Source: Catenovulum maritimum (lineage in GTDB: Bacteria; Pseudomonadota; Gammaproteobacteria; Enterobacterales; Alteromonadaceae). From it: a stretch of DNA of 64,000 bases. The translations under genes were made by a program, and so were the position numbers. Below are positions 55,231-63,814 of this stretch, piece by piece; within the stretch, counting starts at the first letter, position 1; each line of letters begins with the position of its first letter. Under the pieces are notes generated by a model. That model saw nothing but the letters and a program-made list of their open reading frames with translations. It had not been told where the DNA came from and made no database searches. The stretch is from contig NZ_KQ130499.1 of the NCBI RefSeq assembly GCF_001050375.1, forward strand, positions 1 to 64,000, written 5' to 3'.

Positions 55231-56321
55231 TGGCTATAGTTGAACCACAGATCAATAAAATAAGCCTCCCAAATTTGCAAGCAAAAAAAGGTATTAGCTT
55301 TGTCAGGCGTACATATTTACCTAGAATTATAGGACTTTCACTCGGCGCATTTCCCGTGGCGTCTGTGTTATATGCGCAACAGCATAATTTGCTCACATGG
55401 CTTGCGCTATTTTTATGCAGTTTTGTATGGCCACATGTTGCCCATGTAGTCAGCTTAAAGGCTAATAAACCGCATAAACTGGCTTTTTTATGCTTATTAA
55501 TCGATTCAGTGATCGTTGGCTTTTGGCTGCCTGTTATACATTTTAGTATCATACCTTGTATTTTATATATTACGGCTTCCACTCTAAATAACGTAGCTTC
55601 AGGCGGTTTACTATTTTATCTTAAAGGCTTGCTGGCAAATATAGTCGGTGTTGCTTTGGGGATTATTTGCTACGGCTTTAATTGGGATATAGAGACAAGC
55701 AAACTAACCATACTAATATGCTTACCTCTACTGCTGATTTATCCTCTTATGGTCGGCTCTGTGACCTACCACCTTTCAAAAAAACTCGGACAAAAAATCA
55801 AAAAAATCGAAAAGATAAACCAGCTGGACTATTTATCTCAATTATATAATCGGCGCTTTTGGGAAAGTTTGGCAGAGAAGAGTTACTTAGAGTTTAAACA
55901 AACGAATCAACCAACTTGTTTGCTGATGATCGACATTGATCATTTTAAAAAGATAAATGATCAATTTGGACATCTTGCCGGCGATCAAGTTATTCAACAA
56001 TTTTCAACCAAATTAAGAAGCTTTTTTGCAGTCCAAACCAGTGCATTTGGTCGGTATGGTGGTGAAGAGTTTGGGGTGATCCTCCAAAACACTGATCAAG
56101 CAGCAGCATTAATGCTCGCGCAAGAATTTAGAGAAAAAATAGCAGCTGAAGCGATCGAATTTAAAGGGCAATTTTTCAATTATACAATAAGCATAGGGGT
56201 TGCTGAAATTAACAAAAACATGAATCAATATTGGCTCTGGGTAGATGCCGCAGATAAAGCTTTATATCAAGCAAAAACAAGTGGTCGTAATCAAGTTTGC
56301 GTATATACCCAAGCTAGCTAA
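55230..56321 (+). CDS. MASE2-GGDEF diguanylate cyclase
   Basis: The 363-residue inner-membrane enzyme makes c-di-GMP. An N-terminal MASE2 sensor (about 24-185, FVRRTYLPRIIGLSLG) has several membrane helices. The GGDEF domain (about 205-360) has DYLSQLYNRRFWE, MIDIDHFKKINDQFGHLAGDQV and the intact GGEEF motif in FGRYGGEEFGVIL, and so should be active. An inhibitory RxxD site is not obvious. No ATG precedes the conserved region: a stop lies 4 nt upstream in frame, so TTG 55230 is the likely start. The LapA-type adhesin at 1-3056 is a possible downstream client. Confidence 0.88.
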   Translation: MAIVEPQINKISLPNLQAKKGISFVRRTYLPRIIGLSLGAFPVASVLYAQQHNLLTWLALFLCSFVWPHVAHVVSLKANKPHKLAFLCLLIDSVIVGFWLPVIHFSIIPCILYITASTLNNVASGGLLFYLKGLLANIVGVALGIICYGFNWDIETSKLTILICLPLLLIYPLMVGSVTYHLSKKLGQKIKKIEKINQLDYLSQLYNRRFWESLAEKSYLEFKQTNQPTCLLMIDIDHFKKINDQFGHLAGDQVIQQFSTKLRSFFAVQTSAFGRYGGEEFGVILQNTDQAAALMLAQEFREKIAAEAIEFKGQFFNYTISIGVAEINKNMNQYWLWVDAADKALYQAKTSGRNQVCVYTQAS

Positions 56322-56334
56322 ATCAAAAGTTGGT

Positions 56335-57180
56335 TTACCAACCTAAATAAGTTAAATAACCATATATTTCTTTACCTAACCTGGCTTCTCTAGGTTCAAA
56401 GCCAGCCAGACCAAATAACTCTCTTTGTCGATAATGCATAGTTAAATGTCTTTTGCTCGCTTGCACTCTCTTGCTAACTGTCGATAAAGAAATATGACTA
56501 TCTTGTTCAGACCAAACATCAAGAATTGGCATTGGCAAACGCGCTATTTTAGTCGCCAACCCATGATTTAATTTATGATCAGGTAAATAAGGTGCAATTA
56601 AAACAAGAGCATCAGGTTGTTTAATCTCTTTCTTTTCAAATGATTCGATTAGCCAACCTGCTGTGGCACCTTGTGCTACGAATAAAATTAATCCGGGATA
56701 GTTTTTTGCTTCCTGTTGCAAGGCACTGACAAATAACTTGATTTGCGCGCGATAGTTGGCTTGTAAGCTTTCTGGAAAATAATAAGTACTTGAATTAGGT
56801 CTATCACTATATTTTTTAAGTACCGCTTCATCTTGAGTTATCTCTTCCCCTTTAGATAAATCAGGTACGAGCCCAGCAAGCGTGATCCAACCATAATCAT
56901 TGAGTTGATATCTTAAACGTAAAAATGCGGATGCTTGAGCAGGGCTAACAGTCATATCAGGCAGTAAAATAGCGACCCCTCTGACAGTTGCTTGCGTTTG
57001 TTCACTGAGTAAGGCCGTAAACTCAGTTTCTCCAGCCATTAAGAGTTTAATTTCATCTTCTGGGGCAAAGCGCTTGATATCAGAAACTAACAAGTCGACT
57101 TTAGAGGTTGGCAAAACATACTCTATAGAATGGGCTGTCGTAATTGTGAAAAGCAAAATAAAATAAGATAAGAGCTTCAT
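56335..57180 (-). CDS. DUF3530 family protein (alpha/beta-hydrolase-like)
   Basis: The 281-residue precursor has a signal peptide ending TTAHS. The mature part resembles DUF3530 (ATVRGVAILLPDMTVSPAQ, LNDYGWITLAGLVPDL, IAPYLPDHKLNHGLA), predicted to take an alpha/beta-hydrolase fold. The nucleophile elbow is not a clean GxSxG (VAQGATAG), so catalysis is doubtful. The open frame can begin at a TTG at 57192; ATG 57180 is preferred. It neighbours the yrfG/nudE pair, as in other marine relatives. Function unknown. Confidence 0.75.
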   Translation of the reverse strand: MKLLSYFILLFTITTAHSIEYVLPTSKVDLLVSDIKRFAPEDEIKLLMAGETEFTALLSEQTQATVRGVAILLPDMTVSPAQASAFLRLRYQLNDYGWITLAGLVPDLSKGEEITQDEAVLKKYSDRPNSSTYYFPESLQANYRAQIKLFVSALQQEAKNYPGLILFVAQGATAGWLIESFEKKEIKQPDALVLIAPYLPDHKLNHGLATKIARLPMPILDVWSEQDSHISLSTVSKRVQASKRHLTMHYRQRELFGLAGFEPREARLGKEIYGYLTYLGW

Positions 57181-57233
57181 ATGCGGCGCCAATAATCCGA
57201 GATAATTTAATATCGGCTCAATCAGCCAAATAT

Positions 57234-57902
57234 TTAACCTAATTCTTCTAAGGCTTTAATCATTTGCCAATAATCCTCTATCGCTTCAAATTCCTTTATC
57301 TCGCGAGAAGCTTGCTGGCTGTCTGGATTTTTAATTGCAACTAGGTGCTGAATACCAAATTCCTGAGCCTTATGTAAAATAGGTAAACTATCATCAACAA
57401 ACAAGGTTCTTGCTTTATCAAACTTTAAATCAGCCTGAACCGCTTGCCATAATTCCAAAGACTCTTTGCTATAGCCGTATTCATGGGTTGAAATAAGCCG
57501 ATCAAAATAATCATGTAACTGAGTTTTTTCGAATTTGAGTGTCATCCCATCAGGATGGGAATTTGTCAGTAATATGACCTGTTTTCCTGCTTTTCTTAGT
57601 GCAGTTAAGAATTCAGGCGTGCTTTGTCGAATCTGAATTAAGTGAGACACTTCACGTTTCAACTCAACTATATCTAAATTCAGCTCTTTTGCCCAATAGT
57701 CAAAACAATACCATTTTAATTGCCCTTGCAATTTAGCATATTGGCGTTTTAAATTTTCTCGTACACTTTCTTCCGATAAATTATGTATCTGTGAATATCG
57801 TTTGGGTAAATGCTCTAACCAAAAATGATTATCAAAATGTAAGTCTAATAAAGTGCCATCCATATCTAAAAGCACAGTATCTATATCTTGCCATTGCAGC
57901 AT
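57234..57902 (-). CDS. yrfG: HAD-superfamily nucleotidase YrfG
   Basis: The 222-residue HAD phosphatase has motif I LLDMDGTLLDL (Asp13, Asp15), motif II LLTNSH, the motif III lysine in the GYSKESL region and motif IV TLFVDDSLPIL. E. coli YrfG dephosphorylates GMP and IMP. Divergent from nudE, the conserved yrfG/nudE arrangement. Complete. Confidence 0.93.
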   Translation of the reverse strand: MLQWQDIDTVLLDMDGTLLDLHFDNHFWLEHLPKRYSQIHNLSEESVRENLKRQYAKLQGQLKWYCFDYWAKELNLDIVELKREVSHLIQIRQSTPEFLTALRKAGKQVILLTNSHPDGMTLKFEKTQLHDYFDRLISTHEYGYSKESLELWQAVQADLKFDKARTLFVDDSLPILHKAQEFGIQHLVAIKNPDSQQASREIKEFEAIEDYWQMIKALEELG

Positions 57903-57953
57903 AAGGTTTATTGGTATATTTTGGGTTACATGGAGACTAGTATAACAAAGCCA

Positions 57954-58532
57954 ATGAATAAATTACTGCCAGAAAAACAATTACCGCAAATTTTGAACAC
58001 TGAAACGTTAGCTGAAAGCAGGTTATTTAGAGTCGAGAGCCTAGATCTCGAATTTTCTAACGGTGAAAAAAGAACCTTTGAACGACTAAGAGGAAATAGA
58101 CCTGGTCGGGGCGCAGTTATGATAGTCCCTATGGTAGATGAAAATACCTTTGCCCTTATTCGAGAATACGCAGCAGGCACACATAATTACCAACTCGGAT
58201 TCCCAAAAGGCATTATTGATATAGGTGAAACGCCAGAACAAGCTGCTAATAGAGAATTAAAAGAAGAAATAGGCATGGGTGCTAATAAACTGATAAACAT
58301 GAAAAGTCTAGCTATGGCACCTGGATATTCGAGCTCTAGCATGCATATTTTGTTAGCTCATTCACTTTATCCGGAAAAACTTGACGGAGATGAGCCAGAA
58401 CCATTGGATATTATACACTGGTCAGTTAATAATATAGATGAACTACTGCAAAGAGATGACTTTACCGAAGCACGCAGTGTAGCGGCATTATTTTTGGCAC
58501 AACAGATATTGAAGACGCAGAATGACACCTAA
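57954..58532 (+). CDS. nudE: ADP compounds hydrolase NudE
   Basis: Nudix hydrolase acting on ADP-ribose, NADH and Ap3A. The 192-residue product has the Nudix box GIIDIGETPEQAANRELKEEIGM (consensus G-x5-E-x7-REUxEExGU intact) and family segments FRVESLDLEFSNGEKR and MAPGYSSSSMH. Start choice is uncertain: ATG 57930 would give 200 residues; neither has a strong ribosome site and 57954 fits the E. coli length (186) better. It overlaps cysQ by 11 nt. Confidence 0.92.
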   Translation: MNKLLPEKQLPQILNTETLAESRLFRVESLDLEFSNGEKRTFERLRGNRPGRGAVMIVPMVDENTFALIREYAAGTHNYQLGFPKGIIDIGETPEQAANRELKEEIGMGANKLINMKSLAMAPGYSSSSMHILLAHSLYPEKLDGDEPEPLDIIHWSVNNIDELLQRDDFTEARSVAALFLAQQILKTQNDT

Positions 58533-59361
58533 ACCCAAAGACCTGCTCGAACAAGTAAAACAAATCGCATATCACGCTGGTGAAGCTATTATGCAAATTT
58601 ATAAAAAAAACGACTATGATTTGTATCAAAAAGACGATGAATCACCTGTCACTTCAGCTGATTATGCAGCAAATGAAGTATTAGTCGAAGAGTTAAAAAA
58701 CCTAGCGCCTGATATTCCAATCATTTCTGAAGAAATGGAAAAAACCCCTTTAGTTGAAAGACAAAAGTGGAAGCGCTACTGGTTATTAGACCCTATGGAT
58801 GGGACGCAAGAGTTTGTTTCTAGGAGTGGCGACTTTGCGGTCAATATAGCACTGATCGAAAACCACACCCCTGTACTAGGGGTAATTTACTGGCCAACCA
58901 AAAATACTTGGTATTTTGCTACTAAAGGCAATGGTGCTTACAAACAAATTAAGCAAACTGGAAATATAGTTCCAATCCAGGTGACTAGCCACAGCGAAAA
59001 ACCTGAACTGAGAATTGCGGTATCACGTGTTCAAAAATCAGAAACCATAGCCAAATATCTAGTTGCAGAACAAACTCATCCTAAAATCGCCTTAGGTAGC
59101 TGCTCGCTTAAAAACTGTTTAATTGCCGAAGGTAATGCTGACTTTTATTTGCGTATAGGTCCAACTGGAGAGTGGGATACAGGAGCGAGTCATTGCATAC
59201 TTAGAGAAGCAGGTGGGGAAATTTTAGATGCTGAATTTAACCCCATCACTTATAATCAGCGCGATACGTTAGAAAACCCAGACTTTATTGTTATGGGAGA
59301 TCAAAATATAGAATGGCAAAAAGTGGTCAAGCCCCACAAGACGCACCGAAAATTAAATTAA
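58522..59361 (+). CDS. cysQ: 3'(2'),5'-bisphosphate nucleotidase CysQ
   Basis: Removes 3'-phosphoadenosine 5'-phosphate, the toxic by-product of sulfate assimilation. The 279-residue inositol-monophosphatase-family protein has PVTSADYAANE, IISEEME, the metal motif LLDPMDGTQEFVSRSGDFAV and the C-terminal EWDTGASHCIL. Its start lies inside the end of nudE, so the two genes are coupled. Confidence 0.95.
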   Translation: MTPKPKDLLEQVKQIAYHAGEAIMQIYKKNDYDLYQKDDESPVTSADYAANEVLVEELKNLAPDIPIISEEMEKTPLVERQKWKRYWLLDPMDGTQEFVSRSGDFAVNIALIENHTPVLGVIYWPTKNTWYFATKGNGAYKQIKQTGNIVPIQVTSHSEKPELRIAVSRVQKSETIAKYLVAEQTHPKIALGSCSLKNCLIAEGNADFYLRIGPTGEWDTGASHCILREAGGEILDAEFNPITYNQRDTLENPDFIVMGDQNIEWQKVVKPHKTHRKLN

Positions 59362-59375
59362 GGGAAATCTCATTA

Positions 59376-59963
59376 ATGAAATTTAAACAGCTAAGCTTAG
59401 GATTAGGCTTACTTCTTTCTTTATCTACTACCCAAGCATTTGCGGATTGGAGTTTGGTCAACTCTCAATCTCAGTTAAATTTTTTATCGACAAAAAAATC
59501 TCAAGTAACTGAGCTACATAAATTTAATCAACTATCAGGCAAGGTTTCTGATTTAGGCCAAGTTGAAATTCAAATCGATTTAAACTCAGTTGATACACAA
59601 ATTCCAATTCGAAACCAAAGAATGCAGGAATTTTTATTTGAGACAACAAAATTTGCTACAGCTGAACTAACAGCTCAATTAAAGCCAGCTTTACTGAAGA
59701 GCTTAGCACTAGGAAGTGCGGAACAAATCTCATTAAAAGCTGAGTTAAACTTACACGGACATAAACAAAATATTGATGTGCAAGCAATCGTTTTTAAGCA
59801 AGCGAACAATGATCTAAAAGTTATTTCAACTCAACCTATTTTACTGCAAGCATCGCAATTTGATTTAGTAAACGGCCTCAATAAGTTACAAGAATTAGCT
59901 GGACTCCCATCTATCACTTATACAGTTCCAGTTACTTTCTCACTTGAATTCAAGGCAGATTAA
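59376..59963 (+). CDS. YceI-family periplasmic protein
   Basis: The 195-residue precursor has a signal peptide ending STTQAFA. The rest is a YceI lipocalin-like barrel (WSLVNSQSQLNFLSTKKSQ, HKFNQLSGKVSDLG, NQRMQEFLFETTKFATAEL, LNLHGHKQNIDVQ). Family members bind isoprenoid lipids such as octaprenyl chains. ATG 59376 is preferred since the longer frame from 59313 would overlap cysQ by 49 nt and bury the signal peptide; GGGAAA lies upstream. Ends in a bidirectional terminator. Confidence 0.9.
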   Translation: MKFKQLSLGLGLLLSLSTTQAFADWSLVNSQSQLNFLSTKKSQVTELHKFNQLSGKVSDLGQVEIQIDLNSVDTQIPIRNQRMQEFLFETTKFATAELTAQLKPALLKSLALGSAEQISLKAELNLHGHKQNIDVQAIVFKQANNDLKVISTQPILLQASQFDLVNGLNKLQELAGLPSITYTVPVTFSLEFKAD

Positions 59964-59974
59964 ACTATCCACAA

Positions 59975-60006
59975 AAACACAGCTGTAATCAATTACAGCT
60001 GTGTTT
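59975..60006. terminator. Bidirectional terminator hairpin
   Basis: Stem AAACACAGCTGTAAT / ATTACAGCTGTGTTT between the convergent YceI and outer-membrane-barrel genes, A/T flanks on both sides. Confidence 0.75.
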
Positions 60007-60010
60007 AGCC

Positions 60011-60823
60011 TTAAAATGAATACTTGATAGCAGCTAATAGAGATATTTCTTTATACTCCCTTTTAGGCTGATAAAATTGTCCTGCTGGTCGCCCCAGACG
60101 ATACAAACTTGCTTCTTTACTTTTTCCGATGAACTCCTGTTTATAACCGACTCCCAAGCTTAAATTGACTGAGCGAGAATATTCATGAATAAATTCAGCG
60201 CCAAGTTTTGCTGATAAGAAGTTAGTGAGTTCAACTCGGCCTATGTCAAACTGGTTGTTTTTAAACTCAACTGTCATTTCGCCATCTAATGCAGATTCAA
60301 ATAATAGATCAAACTTAAGTTTATTTTTGTCAGTTATAGGTAGCTGAAACTCTGTCCCAAGCTGAAAAGTTGTAAAGTTATAAACTTCATAAAGACCACT
60401 AACATCGGCTTGTGAGCGAATATCTCTATTAACCTTAACACTCGCTAATCCCCCCAACACATACCAGTCAAGCTTATCTGAGCTAATTAAACGACGAAGC
60501 CTTAAAGTATAATGGTTTCGGCTTATATCGCTCTTTGTGGATTTTTGTATCCCGCTTTGGGTTTGACCTAAATAATCTAAGCGACCTTTTTGCGGCGCCA
60601 TGCTGACAGATATTTGCCATAATCGAGTTTGGTAACCGAGTTCAAGCATGAATGAATTAGCCTTGCCAGATTCACGGTTTAAGTTAACCCCTAAATCGAC
60701 CTCATCATATTCGGTTTGGTTATGTGCAGCGCCCGTTTTTATATAAAATTCGTTTGCATAGAGCGGGCAATAAATCAGCGCTGAAATAATAAAACTAAAA
60801 GGCAAAAAAAAGCGACTAAGCAT
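60011..60823 (-). CDS. Predicted outer-membrane beta-barrel protein
   Basis: The 270-residue precursor (from ATG 60823) has a signal peptide MLSRFFLPFSFIISALIYC...YANE. The mature chain alternates beta strands with charged turns and ends in EISLLAAIKYSF, a terminal Phe as for BAM substrates. It has no family I can name; sequence is broadly like outer-membrane-protein beta-barrel domains. A longer reading from ATG 60856 (9 nt after the lipoprotein stop) adds 11 residues. An intrinsic terminator overlaps this region. Likely partnered with the lipoprotein upstream. Confidence 0.65.
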   Translation of the reverse strand: MLSRFFLPFSFIISALIYCPLYANEFYIKTGAAHNQTEYDEVDLGVNLNRESGKANSFMLELGYQTRLWQISVSMAPQKGRLDYLGQTQSGIQKSTKSDISRNHYTLRLRRLISSDKLDWYVLGGLASVKVNRDIRSQADVSGLYEVYNFTTFQLGTEFQLPITDKNKLKFDLLFESALDGEMTVEFKNNQFDIGRVELTNFLSAKLGAEFIHEYSRSVNLSLGVGYKQEFIGKSKEASLYRLGRPAGQFYQPKREYKEISLLAAIKYSF

Positions 60824-60835
60824 AAGATTAGTCGC
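60804..60835 (-). terminator. Intrinsic terminator overlapping the start of the barrel gene
   Basis: Minus strand stem GCGACTAA / TTAGTCGC, loop TCTTATGC, then eight T residues. The ATG at 60823 lies in the loop. It ends the upstream lipoprotein transcript or attenuates the barrel gene. Confidence 0.75.
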
Positions 60836-60865
60836 CTTTTGAATAAAATAAGTCATAACTATCAG

Positions 60866-61870
60866 TTACATTAAAGATGACCAGCTAACGATATCTGTCG
60901 AATCTATGCTGCCGTCACCATTTGTGTCTATATCTACTTTGACACTGGTGCTAGATAAAGTGGTCAATGTCATACTAGAACCTGAACCAACGACTTTAAG
61001 CTTACCGCTAAAAGGATAACTTGCATTTAAAGAGGCGTATTCAAAGCTATCGGTAATCGAAAGGGATACACTGCCATTAAGCGTATTGTCTGCAACGATT
61101 GCGGCATAATCTACTCTAGTAATACCAGTATTATTATCAAAAACACTTGTGCCATTTAAACCACTTACGATTTGTTTAAATCTATCGGCTTCATAACTCA
61201 CCTGACTAGACTGCGATTTTATAGTATAACCATTCACTGTACTAATTTTAGTCAGTAAAAGAGCGCCTGATATTTCAAGTTTGTCTGAAGTGTTTCCCAA
61301 CGAAAAACCATCAAAATCAAAGCTCAAACCTAAAGTGTAATCATCCGAAAACTCTGAGTCTCCGACAACATTAGTAAAAGTAACAGCCATCACACCATTA
61401 CTGACCATGCCGCTACTATCTTTACAATTACTAAATTCCATTTTCAAGTAATCGCCTATGGTTTCTCGGCCTTGTGAAGCAATACTTGCAATAAATTTTT
61501 GTTTACCAGAAACATCGCAATCAAATTCTTGGTTTATCTTCACACCAGTAAAGGTATCGCCAATTAATTTTTTACTTGAACGAGTGAGCTCAACTAAACG
61601 GTCAAAATTAACAGGGCTGCTTGATTCGTTATTTTGAGATGATACTCCCGAAAATGAATCAAAAAAACCGCGACTGACGCCATCAGCAAAGCCTTCTAAA
61701 CTAGCTGAAAGCGCGATTTCAGACACAGTATCAGAATTAGCTTCTGTTATTTTAATCGGGGTGGTATTTATACTGTTTTCAATGCTAGCAGTGGAGTCAC
61801 CGCCACTACCTCCGCATCCAGTTAAACTAATTCCGGTTAATAGTGCGAGGTTTAACCATGTTTTATTCAT
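60866..61870 (-). CDS. Putative lipoprotein with C-terminal EF-hand/dockerin-like motif
   Basis: The 334-residue precursor has a lipoprotein signal with lipobox LTGC (Cys19) and a Gly/Ser linker (GGSGGDSTAS). The body is beta-rich and unrecognised. The last 25 residues contain DTNGDGSIDSTD, which matches a calcium-binding dockerin/EF-hand loop, as found in secreted polysaccharide-active proteins. It precedes the barrel protein gene by 9-42 nt and may form a surface pair with it. Function unknown. Confidence 0.65.
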   Translation of the reverse strand: MNKTWLNLALLTGISLTGCGGSGGDSTASIENSINTTPIKITEANSDTVSEIALSASLEGFADGVSRGFFDSFSGVSSQNNESSSPVNFDRLVELTRSSKKLIGDTFTGVKINQEFDCDVSGKQKFIASIASQGRETIGDYLKMEFSNCKDSSGMVSNGVMAVTFTNVVGDSEFSDDYTLGLSFDFDGFSLGNTSDKLEISGALLLTKISTVNGYTIKSQSSQVSYEADRFKQIVSGLNGTSVFDNNTGITRVDYAAIVADNTLNGSVSLSITDSFEYASLNASYPFSGKLKVVGSGSSMTLTTLSSTSVKVDIDTNGDGSIDSTDIVSWSSLM

Positions 61871-62080
61871 TTTGTATTTCCATATTTAATCGTTATAGGT
61901 TTCCATCAATTGCTCTAGTACAAATGCCACAGCGCTTAACTCAAGAAACAGAAACCTGCAGTAAAGTAGCTTGCTATAATACATTAAATTTTGAATTGAA
62001 AAAATGAGTTCCTACCAAACAGCTGCCTAATACTTACCGATAACCCGCCTACTAAACGCTCTTTCTAATCCGTCAAAAGT

Positions 62081-63730
62081 CTAAGACTTATGCCTTTGTT
62101 GCCTTTGCAATAACTTACTTTGGGTTTTAATCTCGCTTTTATCTTCAGCAAACACCTTAAGCGTACTAAAATGACTTTTTAGTTTAGAAGCTGCATAATC
62201 CTGCTCTATCGCTGAAATAACCGCTTGATGCTTAGTTGGAAACAATGCCTCTGTTGCTTGTGAGATAAGCTCATACAGTCGCTTCAAGTTAATTTGATGT
62301 GTTTGCCCCGTCTCGTCAAATAACCAATTACTCAACGCCATAAACTCATCAAATGGGTTGTCTGATAATATTTGTGGTAATGAATGCTTAAAGCGACCTG
62401 AATTACCTATCATGTCCCAGTAACGCGCAAATCGATTAACCAATTGCATAGTTGCAAAGTCGACTAAATTGGTACTCAAAATATTAAAAGGCGGTAGCGG
62501 ATTGAAACGCAAATCAAATGCTTGTGTATGCCTAATAATTGGGCTTCCTTTCAGGCGTTTTAAAATACCAAGTTGAATTTCCTGTGGCTTACATTGATAA
62601 AGTTGATTAAAACTATCACGAAAAGATTCAAGCGTTTCACCAGGCAAACCAAAAATGAGATCTGCGTGAATGTGTGCACTGGTATTTTGTCTCAACCAAA
62701 TCAGGTTATCTTTTGATTTAGCGTTATTTTGCTTTCGATTTATATTTGCTTGCACTTGGGGTTCAAAGGTTTGGATCCCAACCTCAAATTGTAAACAGTC
62801 GTCTGGAAATTGAGCCAAAAACTCTTTAAGTTTTCGCGGTAAATGATCTGGGACCACTTCAAAGTGAAGATATAAATCATCCGTCATGCGATCTAAGAAA
62901 AACTGCATAATTTTTATCGATGTCGCGATATTTAAATTAAAAGTTCTATCTATAAATTTAAAGTTCCTAGCACCGCGTTGATACAAAATATCCATCTGAG
63001 CTAAAAATGATTCTAATTCAAACGGATTAGATGCAGTGTCTAATGAAGACAAACAAAATTCACACTTAAATGGGCAGCCGCGCGAAGCCTCAACATAGAG
63101 TAGCCGGTTTTGTAAGTCTTCATCTGAGTAATATTGATACGGATACTCTAACTCCGTCAATGCAACAGGTTTAGACTTCAATATTTTTTGTTCTGGCTCT
63201 GTGCGATTAATAATATCTCGACACAACTGATAAAAACTAATATCTGCAGCGCCTGTTAAAACATAATCAGCATATTCGACTATCGTCTGTTGTTCAGTTT
63301 CATAACTGACTTCTGGACCACCCAAAACAACTTTAATCTCTGGCGCGATCACTTTTAATAAACTCACCACATTAGTCGTTTCAACTATATTCCAAATATA
63401 AACACCAAATCCAACTATGCTAGGTTTAGCTGCCAATATTTGCTCGACAATATCGATTGCTCGAGTTTGAATAACAAACTCTTTAATCTCGCAATTTGCT
63501 TGCAACTCTTTAAGGTTGGCATATAAATACCTTAACCCTAAGCTAGCATGTATATATTTAGCATTAATCGTGGCCAGCACTATTTTATCCGATTCAACAG
63601 ATACTGGGCTTTCGTGCTGCTCTAAAGAGGCCGGCGGAGATAAATCTACTTTATTAGCAAGAGATAAATCAGATTCAGTTACATTGATATGTTTGATAGC
63701 TAACGAGGAATCAACTGGTTGACTGGACAT
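62081..63730 (-). CDS. B12-binding domain radical SAM protein
   Basis: The 549-residue protein has an N-terminal cobalamin-binding-type Rossmann domain (about 45-180: VLATINAKYIHASLGLRYLY, IVGFGVYIWN, VVLGGPEVSYE). A radical SAM domain follows with the cluster motif GCPFKCEFCLSS (about residues 218-229) and RTFNLNIATSIKIMQFF. A DUF4080-like C-terminal part includes GLPGETLESFRDSF and PIIRHTQAFDLRFNPLPPF. Substrate unknown; methylation or rearrangement is typical of the class. Single gene. Confidence 0.88.
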   Translation of the reverse strand: MSSQPVDSSLAIKHINVTESDLSLANKVDLSPPASLEQHESPVSVESDKIVLATINAKYIHASLGLRYLYANLKELQANCEIKEFVIQTRAIDIVEQILAAKPSIVGFGVYIWNIVETTNVVSLLKVIAPEIKVVLGGPEVSYETEQQTIVEYADYVLTGAADISFYQLCRDIINRTEPEQKILKSKPVALTELEYPYQYYSDEDLQNRLLYVEASRGCPFKCEFCLSSLDTASNPFELESFLAQMDILYQRGARNFKFIDRTFNLNIATSIKIMQFFLDRMTDDLYLHFEVVPDHLPRKLKEFLAQFPDDCLQFEVGIQTFEPQVQANINRKQNNAKSKDNLIWLRQNTSAHIHADLIFGLPGETLESFRDSFNQLYQCKPQEIQLGILKRLKGSPIIRHTQAFDLRFNPLPPFNILSTNLVDFATMQLVNRFARYWDMIGNSGRFKHSLPQILSDNPFDEFMALSNWLFDETGQTHQINLKRLYELISQATEALFPTKHQAVISAIEQDYAASKLKSHFSTLKVFAEDKSEIKTQSKLLQRQQRHKS

Positions 63731-63814
63731 GTGAGTACTTAATCCGGAAAAAAATCTAACGGATATGATACAGCATCTGTCGCTGTATCACTATCATTAG
63801 CTATAAGCCTTAAT

